Shown here: positions 54,564-64,000 of the stretch, piece by piece | Layout of the letters: every line of letters starts with the position of its first letter | Numbering within the stretch: position 1 is the stretch's first letter | Source of the DNA: Pseudocercospora fijiensis CIRAD86 | Lineage: Eukaryota > Ascomycota > Dothideomycetes > Mycosphaerellales > Mycosphaerellaceae | Direction: 5' to 3' | DNA length: 64,000 nucleotides | Assembly (NCBI RefSeq): GCF_000340215.1 | Contig: NW_006921533.1 | Span: 8,043,940-8,107,939 of the forward strand | Notes under the pieces: generated by a model | What the model was told of the DNA's origin: nothing | Databases searched by the model: none | The model's input: only the letters and a program-made list of their open reading frames with translations | Translations under genes and position numbers: made by a program

Positions 54564-57500
54564 TAATAGGCTAACTTGCCTGCCTTCCTCCCTCTCCTCC
54601 TAGTTCCTTATCGAATACTACTCGTACCTACTACTACCCTATCTACCTACTAATATACCCTTCTTATATAGTATTCGATCTACCCTTTAAGGGTAGCAGC
54701 TAGATAGTCCTTATTTTAAGCTTTTAGCGGTATAGCTACGAAAACTATCGATTTAACTATATTACGCCCGAAGAACGGGACCTATACGTACTACTCTATT
54801 AAAACAACCGTACTAATTATCAAGCAAGGCCTTCTATACGGCCTATTATACTAAGTTAAGCACATTAGGCAGATACTCGCTAATTCCGCTACATCCGCAC
54901 TATAAGGGGCTATAATATATTATTAGTGCTGCCCCTTATTATAGTAGCCGGCTTATTACGAAACAACAATCGCGGCGCCGCTAGCAGCGCTAGCAATAAC
55001 AACGCTAGTAGCATAGTGCCTACTAAAGTGCCTACTAGAGCACCTACTAAAGTGCCTCCTACTAAAGAGCCTACCGGAGAGCCTACTAAAGAAGAACCTG
55101 TAATTCTAGGTAATAATCCGGAATTGCCTATTAACGACATTCTTAACAACATTGTTAATCGACGATATAGCTAACTAGCCTTTAGGCCTCAACTATTAGG
55201 GAGACTTTAAGAAGCTACTTAAAACAGGCTTACTACCCTACGTTAAGAATAACAGCTAAAGGATAACCTCCTCGAGCTCCGTCGCCTTTAGGAAGCCCTA
55301 GCAACTACTACTAAACTAATAGTAGGACCTTCTTTACTACCTATCTAAAAGAAGGATACTAAACTCAAGGACTATACTATGTTTAATAGCTCTAGTCGAA
55401 AGCAGTATAACGACTACATTCGTAACTATAAACTCAACTAGCGCAATATACTAAGAGCGCTACCCGACGACTATTCCTTAGTCGTGTACGCTATACAGTG
55501 TGTTAGTGGCGACCTAAAGCGTGTATAGGATAACTATTTCGACTCCCTCGACGACTAGACCGCTATTTAGTAGCAGACCTATAAAACTATTATGCTAGAC
55601 ACCCTTAGAAACCCTATACTAAGGCAACAATATACTTAGGACCTATATCTTCGAGCTAAATAGAAGACTAATCAATCGGCTCGCTTATTTAAGGCCTATT
55701 TAAAGACCCTCGAGGATAACCTTCCGGCTAAGACTAATTCTATATAGATCTCGGAAATACGCCCTAAGCTTAGGTAGGAGCTTATTCTCGAATTGGACCG
55801 TCGCCGTATATTCGAACAAGCTAACCTAACACGCATTTAATTTATAGTCGAAGTAGAAACAGCCGAACGAGCTGTCTAGCTCTAATAACGACTAGAATCG
55901 AGGATCCGACTAGCTAGTACTAACCGTAGCAACCGTAGCCGCGGAGGAAACTAAGGTTCCTACTATAACAACAATGCTAATAATAGGAATAGTAATAGCG
56001 ACCGTAGAAGAGGCCGTAGCCGGCGGCTATACAGAGGAGGCCGCGATAGGGGCCGTAGAAGGGGCTCGTATCCCTATAATGCTAACCGCTCGGCTAATAA
56101 TAGTAACAACAGCTACGGCAACCTACTAACCGGATTGAAGTGCTTCAACTGTAATAGTACTAGCTATCTCCTAGGCTAATGCGACAAACCTAGGGATTAG
56201 GCCCGGATTAACCGTACCTCCGCTAAGTATAAGAAACACCTTTTAGCCGCTAATGCTACCCCTATAGGCTAACCTTCGAAAAAAGAATAAGCGCCGCACT
56301 AACTGTTAGCCTTGTACGGCGTAAAACTATCGACATTGTACTAGCTATTATACGCACCTATCTTATATAGGATACGTGTAGAACTACCTATTAAACTAAG
56401 GTTATGCTAGATCTAGGAAATTCGGTTAGCGCCCTTATTAATCACCGCCTAGCTAAGCAATTAGACCTCCGACAATTACCTAGAACCGATATACTAACCC
56501 TTGCTTGGTTTAATAACGCTCGGCACTTGACCTATAGAGCCTACTATGTTCCTATAGTTCTAAAGGACGACCTCGGCAATAAGCGCCTACTAAACTTTAC
56601 TACCTACGTAGTAGACATAGACAGCCTCCTATCTAATATTGTTATTAGCAACCCTGTTCTTAAGTACTACGCTATAGCTATAGACCTAGGCCTCTAGAAG
56701 TAGCGATTTAGAATCGCTAGGAAAGAGGATATTAAACACATTAATATTAGCGAGTGCCCTAATAATATTAGGGTCCTATTTATTAGCAACCTAATACTAG
56801 CCTCCGCCTTAGCTAATCCGACTGCCGACCTACTCGGTAGTAATAACGATAAACCTATGCCCCCTAATAGCATAGACCCTAATTAGCTTGCTCGCATACT
56901 AGAGCCTATTCGAGAGACCTATATTAATATATTTAAACACTACCTAGCATCGACATTGCCTATGTTTAAAGAGACGGATTATAAGATTAATATTATAGAG
57001 GGCAAAGAGGTTCCTTTAGGCCCCTCTACAACCTTAGTAAACGAGAACTTACTATATTGCGTAAGTACCTAGATAAGAACCTAGCTAATAGTCGAATTTA
57101 GTATAGCAATAGCCCTGCTAGTGCACTAATCCTGTTTGTTCCTAAGAAGGATAGTAGCCTACGTTTGTATATTAATTATAGAGGACTTAATGCTGTTACT
57201 ATTAAAGACCGCTATCTACTTCCGCTTATTAACGAGACCCTCGATCGCCTTTCTAGCGCCTACTTCTATACTACGTTAGATATTAAGGATGCGTACTATC
57301 GTATCCGCATTCGTAAAGGCGATAAATAGAAAACAGCCTTCCGTACTCGCTATAGCTATTTCGAGTACTTAGTTATACTATTTAGCCTAGCTAATGCCCC
57401 TATAACATTCTAGTCCTATATTAATCGGGCTCTTTTAGGCCTATTAGACTACCTCTGTATAGTTTACCTAGATAACATCCTAGTTTATATATACTCCCCT

Positions 57501-60500
57501 AACATTACGGAGCACTAGGCTACGGTCCGTAAGGTGCTCGATCGCTTGCGAGCCTATAGACTATATTATAAGCCTTCTAAATGCACCTTCGCCGCTAAGG
57601 AGGTAGCCTTCCTTAGCTTCCTCGTGTTAACTAAGGGTGTTAAGGCTAATCCTAACCGGATTAAAACAATTACTAAATAGCCTGTTCCTACGTCTATTAA
57701 AGAGCTTTAATTATTCCTCGGTTTTGCTAACTTCTACCGCCGGTTTATTAAGGGCTATTCGAGGCATATAATGCTATTAACTAAGCTTACTAAAACCAAG
57801 GCTAACCCGTCTAGAGAGTTTAAATAGACTAATAAAACACAAGCCGCTTTTAACGGTCTAAAGCAACGCTTTACTAAAGTCCCCTTATTGCACTATTTCG
57901 TACTAAGCAAGCAGATGCGAATTAAGACTAACGCTTTACAGTTCGCTGTATCGGCTATTATGTTATAGCAATTAGATAATAACTATTACTAGTACCCGAT
58001 TGCCTTCTTTTTACGGAAGATAATCGATATAGAGCGTCGATACGAGACCTACGAGTAAAAGCTCTTAGCAATCGTAGAAGCCTTTAAGCATTAGCGCTAC
58101 TATCTTAATAGTGCTTAGTATACAATTCAGGTCTATATAGACTATAACAACCTCCGTAGCATTACTAAGGTTACTAGAGTTATAGGTCGATAGGCTAGAT
58201 AGGCCGTCTACCTCGCCGGGTTCGATTTTAATATATTATACCGGCTAGGCGTAAGTAACCCTACCGATAGCCTATCGAGGCGACCTAATTACGACAGCGA
58301 GACCTAATACATTAATTTATTGTTTCCAACCCTATAGTATAAGATTACTATAGCCCGTATTATTAATAAGTAAGCGTAGAATAAGCGGACTTCCGGACCC
58401 CGCGGCGGCAACAAATACTATAGCGGAGTTGTCGTTCTTCTAGTATACGTTAAGAAGGACGTAGATCGCTCGAGCTATAATAACTCGATTAAAGATATTA
58501 CTATCTATAGCGATAGCACTATAGAAGAGGTTGTAGTAGTTCCGGCTACTAGTACTATTAGATATATATAATACGTACCTCGTTCGATAGCGAGGGTACT
58601 ATTAAATAACCTTGCAAATAGGGATAGTTAATCGTTTATAGATAAGCTATTGCGTACTTAGTAGAGGGACGCCTTTGCTATCGAGCGCATTAATAGGCTT
58701 GTAAGTAGGCGGGCGACCCGATCTAGTAAGAGTAATAATAATTAGTCGATCGACGACAAAGGTTACTTAAAGTTCAAGGGCAGATATTATATCCCCGCTA
58801 AACAATCGATTAGATAAGAGCTTTTAAAGAGGTACTATAATAGTAAACTCGCTAGTTACTATAGTATAGAGAGGTCGTACGAGCTACTATCGCGCACATA
58901 CTACTAGCTAAATAGTAAGCGGCATATAAAAGAATACGTACAGACCTACGTAGTATGCTAGCGAGTTAAAGCACTAAAGCACTTACTATTTAGCGAGTTG
59001 TCTTTACTTCCTATTCCTAGGAAGCTATTTACTAAGCTTACGATAGACTTTATTATAGGCCTTCCGCCTGCTAAGTATAGGGGTAGCAAGGATGTATATA
59101 ATGCTATCCTAGTTATCGTAGACCGGTTTACTAAGAGCGCTCGTTATATCCCTACTCGAAAGGATTAGACTGCTATTAATATAGCTAAAGCCCTATAGAA
59201 CAACATCTTCTATAGCTATTAGGGGACCCCTAAGGGGATAGTCTCCGATAGGGGCTCGACATTCATATCGTACTATTAGAGCGAATTATGCCTATAGCTA
59301 AGACTAAAGCATCGGCTATTAATAGCCTTCTATCTATAGACTAACGGTTAAATAGAGAGGCAAAATGCTACGCTATAGCAGTACCTACGTAGCTATATTA
59401 ACGAGGACCCTAACAGATAGGTTAACCTCCTACAACTAGCAGAATTCGTATATAACAATAGTGTACACTCATCTACTAATGTTTTACTATACATAGCTAT
59501 AATAGGCTAGAACGCTGCCTTACTACAAGATCTATTTACCTCGCTCGAGGCCGAGCGTAAGGAAAGGGAAGCGCGTTAAGTACTAATACCTAAGATACTA
59601 GCGGCTATTAAGAGGGTTTAAAAGATGCGGGAAATTCACGCTAAGTTAGCTAACAAACTAGCAAAGGCCTAGGCCTATTAGAAGGCCTACTATAACAAAC
59701 ACTATACGCTAATAACCTTTAAGCAAGGCGATATAGTTATACTAAGCACGAAGAACCTCCGTATCCGTAAACACCTATTACCTAATAGTAAAACAACGCC
59801 TAAGCTCGTACTAAGATATATTAGCCTATTCCGCATTCGAGAAGTTAAGGGCTCCTCCGTATAGGCCTATTAGTTGTAGCTTCTACCTTATTATACTATC
59901 TATAACACCTTCTACGTATCCCTCCTTAAACTATACTACTAGCGTAAAGGCGATAAAGCGCCTACTAAGTTAGAAGAAGTCTTAGCTAATAGTAAAGAGC
60001 TATAGTCTATAGAACGTATCCTAAAGCACCGGACTAGGTAAGGCAAGAAGGAGTACCTACTAAGATAGTAGGGCTATTTACTAGAATAGGACTTATAGGA
60101 AGCTAAAGACTCCTTTAAGGACATAACCGAGTTATTAGATAAGTATTAGACTAGCGTAAAGAACAAGAAGAAGGCTAAGGGCCTATAATGTTACTAGAAA
60201 GGCCTAGGAACAATGCTACCCCCGAGATACTATTAGCTAACTAATCAGAGGCAAGCAATTGTTAGCAATAAAGGATAATAAGACTATACTAGGCGCGCTA
60301 CGACGCGTTAACTAATTGCCTGCTCTTTTAAGGACTCTACCTCTTTACTAACGCGCCCTATAGGTCCCCCTCTTATTCCCTTATTCTATCGAGGCCTCGA
60401 GGCCTAGGCAATCGGCGAGGACGGCGCGGCCGGCGCGGCTATATTAGTAATAGTATTGCGGGGTATGTTACTATTCGAAGAAGGAAGACGACGCGACTAT

Positions 60501-61283
60501 ATCGGTAACGGTGTTGCTAATATTATTGTTAGTTAAAGAAGGAAACCGGAAGCAAGGTAAAGTTGGCGCTAAGACAGCTAGCGCCGCTATTATTAACATT
60601 ACCTAGTCGCTACTGTTGTTAACCTTACCTATATCAAAACTTTAAGGCCGAGTTAAAACTTTAAGCCGCCTAAAAGATTAAGCGACTAATAGACTAACTA
60701 AAAGCAAAAACTATAGAGCTAAGCTAGCCGGGGTCGATCTTGCGGACAATAGGTTACTCCTCGATCTATCTAACCCTTTAAGCGAGGCGAACCTCTACTA
60801 CTGCACTTATAATAGCCTTTACCTATAGAAACTAGACGAGCTGTGTTTTTTCTAAAAAAGATAAGATAAGATTAACACTTAAAGGCTGCTAAACCTAACT
60901 AATTAGGGCTAGTAAAACTACAACAGTAAATAATAGCCCTCGTAATAATAAGAGCAACCCTCGGAACGGACAAACCCTCGGAGCGGACATTTCTAGGTCT
61001 TTTAGAGTAGACGCAAAGAACTCGGAACGACATTACTTAGAGCGGAGGTAGGGCTGCAATACCTCGTACGTCTACCTATTATAGTAGGGAAGACGCGCCT
61101 ATATTATAATTAGTCGATAGCCCTTAATTCTTATAGCTCTATATCCCTTTACTTTATTATATACAAGGATAGCGTAGTTAGAGTTGTATATTGTATTGTA
61201 TTAGAGGTAAGGTTTAATATAGTTATATAATTAGGTAATAACCGCGAAAATTCTATATATTATATCTAGCCTAAAGAAAGTGA
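54474..61283 (+). mobile_element. Ty3/Gypsy chromovirus-type LTR retrotransposon, RIP-mutated
   Basis: The coding part runs about 54926-60187. Gag has a threonine/proline repeat (PTKVPTRAPTKVP) and a zinc-knuckle remnant at 56141-56182 whose histidine is now tyrosine. The protease (56404-56697) has LDLGNSVSALI. The reverse transcriptase (about 57050-57800) has YLDN at 57465-57476 in place of YLDD. RNase H follows to about 58290. The integrase (about 58830-59560) has an H2C2-like zinc-binding region, then VSDRGSTFIS and a glutamate in IERQNAT. A chromodomain-like end lies at about 60000-60170. Many TAG stops replace glutamine codons. I could not find matching LTRs, so the outer limits given are guesses; the stretch 60188-61283 is non-coding. 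Confidence 0.85.
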
Positions 61284-64000
61284 ATAAATGGCAGCGAACA
61301 ACCAGAGACGAAGGGAAGACAGTTAAGAAGGAAGGGAGGACGAATAGAAAGTACTATATACTAGGGCAGAGGAGGTGCTAAAGGCGGAAGATAGAAGAAC
61401 CCCTAAGAGGGCATATAGGATAATGATCTTAGAACTCCTTAGAGGACTAAAAGCAATCTACAACTAGGCAAGCTACGTAATTACAAAGGTAGCTAATACA
61501 GTCGCAGTAAAGATTACGAAGAAACAATAGGAGACAAGCCCAAACTACCGCACCTAGGCAGTAGTAGCTAGTTAGGAGGCGCCAAAACCCCCGAGGATAG
61601 TAGTTAGAGTCTATATTACGGACCTACAGGAGCAAAAGGAAATCTAAGGACTTATAGGGAAGGAGATTATAGAAAGAATTGCAGTTAAAGAGGTAATTAG
61701 GGCTAAAAACGAAGGTAAAGGGATAATTAAGCTATTTATAGCACAAGAGTAGGACAAAAAGAAGCTAGAAATATAAAAAGAATAGACAACTAAGATAGGA
61801 AAAACAGTAAAGGTCTCCTAATAGCAATTTATAATTATAGCCTATAGTATAACAAGAAGCTTTAAGGAAGAACAGGATATTAGGAGCCTATAGAGACAAA
61901 ACTAAGCTATATACCTAGGCCTAAAGATTACAAAAGTGGCATAGATTAAAAGGAAAATCGAAGAGACTAAGAAGCAGTCTTCCCTAATTATCTAGGTAGG
62001 GAGTGTAGAGCAAGCTAATATAGTACTAGACTAGGGGCTGTTCTAGGACTTTAAAAGATTAGAAATAGAGATACATAGAAGCAACTATAGGATAATGCAG
62101 TGCTTTAAATGTTAACACTATAGACACTTAGCAGCTAAGTGTATAAAGACAACTAACACCTACTCCTATTATATAGGGGATTACTAGGTTAAAGAATGCA
62201 AAGTATATAAGGGAGAAGCAAGATATATATACTACACTAAAAGACACCCCTCTTAGGCGAAGGAATGCCTAGTAAGAATATAGGCAGCTAGGAAGGCAAA
62301 GGAAGCTAGAATCAATACACTAAAAAGATATACAACAAGCTAGGGCAGCTAGGTACAGAAGCAACCTAGCTAAGTGCTACAAAAGAGGTCTAGATAAGAT
62401 AATAGGTTTATATTCAGGGCCTCACTAGTATAAGAGAGTCACTAGCAACTAGGGAGACTAAGACACCTTAACATTATAGGAAAGGAAGCAAGGCAGACAA
62501 AGCTTAGTTAAATATTAGTCTAAAGTAAGGGAAGACTAAAGGAAAGCTTATAAGGAAATAATATAGATAAAACCTAATAAACATTGCAACATTACTAAAC
62601 ATTATATAGTACAATATTAACAAGAGTAAAGACAAGGTATAGAGGAGCTTCCTTTAAGCACTAAACCTAAAAGAACACTATATTGTTGCAATCTAAGAGC
62701 CCTAGCTTAACCTATATATAAAGAGACTAGCAACAGTTAAAGACCTAAGATACTACCTAATTATCTACAACTAGGGAGCCCTAAGGATATACATCTACAT
62801 TAGCAAGGAGATAGATACAGAAACCTAGTAGGCTATACTATAGGAGGATAGGGACCTAATATCAGTTTAAGTAGAGACATCCTAAGGTATACTCTAAGTC
62901 TACTATATATACAACCTACTACTAGACTTAAGAAGCAGTACCTAACTAAAAACCCTAGAAAGACTACTAAGAGTTATCTAGGGGAATACCTACTAAATCC
63001 TACTTAGGGATTTCAACCTCTACTACCCCCTCTAGGGCTTAGACTTTACCCTAGCTTACTACTTCCTAGCAGGAAGACTAATTGATATATTAGAGAGGGA
63101 AGGAATGGAAATTGTTACCCTAAAGGGACTAATTACTTAGGAGGCAAGAGGAAGTAGCAGCACACTAGACCTATACTTTACATTACATTAGATTAGGAAC
63201 AGGATTATAAGATATAAGGTTAACTAGGAACTAGAAGAATTATTAGACCACTTCCCGGTTTAGATTAAGCTAAATGTCTAGGCCAATTAGGAAAGGGAAC
63301 TAGAGGAGAAGCTTAACTAGAAAGGTGCTAAATAGGACAGGATTAGGGAGGAACTAGAAAGGGACCTAAAACTAGAGGAACTCTTAACAAAGTACCTACT
63401 AAGGCTAGAGGATATTAACAAGGCAGTAGAAGAACTAACAGGAATCCTAAAATAGGTAGCTAGAAAGTATACCCTAGCAAAGAAACATTTACTATACTAG
63501 TAACTATACTAGACTAGTAAGTGCATAAGGAAAGTTAAAGTAGCAAGGAAGGCTAGGAGGCAGTAGACACAAACCTATACCTAGGAAGCATAGGACAACT
63601 ATAACAAAGCCTACTAGGAAAAGAAGATCTAGATTAAGAAAGATAAGATATAAGAATAGAGATCTATAATAGGAATAATTACAAAGAAACTAGAGGAGAT
63701 ATAGAGGATAGCTAAATAGGTAAGGAGACCTAAATAGGATAAGGATATGCTACTACAATTCCCGGACATTATAGACTAATAAGGACAAATATAGACTATA
63801 ATAGAAGGGAAAGCAAGAGCCCTAGGCTAACACTTCTTCTATAGAAGAGTATAAGTAGACCTATTAGATATAAAGGAGGAAGAATAAGAGACTCTACTAC
63901 TAGGTATACTAAGAGATACCTAGGTCAAACCCGAAACTATTAAAAGGATCCTAAAGAAAATTCCAGGCAATAAAGCACTAGGAGAAGACAAGATGATCTA
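61284..64000 (+). mobile_element. LINE retrotransposon, copy 2 (continues past window end)
   Basis: From GCAGCGAACAACCAG at about 61287 the sequence follows LINE copy 1 (from about 43849) base for base, with scattered C/T and G/A differences and essentially no indels, to the window end. It therefore covers ORF1, the endonuclease region and the start of ORF2. Its zinc-knuckle (62100-62145) keeps cysteines that copy 1 has lost to tyrosine (CFK versus YFK), and other stops are unique to one copy or shared. It has no intact ORF. The start is immediately after the non-coding flank of the Gypsy element. Confidence 0.9.

Noticed and set aside
54910..55152. Minus-strand frame with repeated VGTLVG-type units
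   Set aside because: It is the antisense of the Gag threonine/proline repeat of the Gypsy element on the plus strand.

Overview
The window is nuclear DNA of a filamentous ascomycete (Pezizomycotina; a Dothideomycete is my guess, not proven). Genes carry short GT-AG introns of about 50-90 bp with TACTAAC-like branch sites. The housekeeping proteins are typical fungal ones (gamma-COP, phosducin-like protein, L-2-hydroxyglutarate dehydrogenase). The repeats carry the signature of RIP (repeat-induced point mutation): C-to-T changes at CpA that turn CAG/CAA and TGG codons into stops.

Positions 1-39.7 kb are gene-rich. In order they hold: the 3' end of a BAR-domain gene; a carboxymuconolactone-decarboxylase-like protein, a metallo-beta-lactamase-fold hydrolase and an amidase (0.7-4.9 kb); a diverged satellite array (5.0-6.2 kb); an acidic orphan protein; a divergent pair made of a PEP-mutase/isocitrate-lyase-family lyase and an aconitase-family hydro-lyase that has one in-frame stop codon; a small basic protein; a frameshifted GT34 glycosyltransferase remnant; L-2-hydroxyglutarate dehydrogenase; a large Spo71/Mug56-like PH-domain protein; a RIP-damaged GH5 glycoside hydrolase split by an AT-rich repeat; an orphan protein; a flavin amine oxidase; an 806-base assembly gap; a thiamine-diphosphate enzyme; gamma-COP divergent from a phosducin-like gene; a second orphan that shares its C-terminal domain with the one at 6.4 kb; an ankyrin protein; and a small GPI-anchored secreted protein.

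Positions 39.7-64 kb are RIP-mutated repeats with no intact gene. A non-LTR (LINE) retrotransposon lies at 43.8-48.7 kb, and a second copy in the same orientation starts at 61.3 kb and runs off the window. A Ty3/Gypsy chromovirus occupies about 54.9-60.2 kb. Between and around them are other long coding regions that are open except for RIP-type stops. The clearest is a plus-strand frame at 51.0-54.5 kb that stays in register for over 1100 codons and carries SNF2-like helicase motifs. It is divergent from an unidentified minus-strand coding region at 48.7-50.6 kb, whose remainder may lie left of the LINE. This nested block is the best candidate in the window for an undescribed mobile or repeated element.
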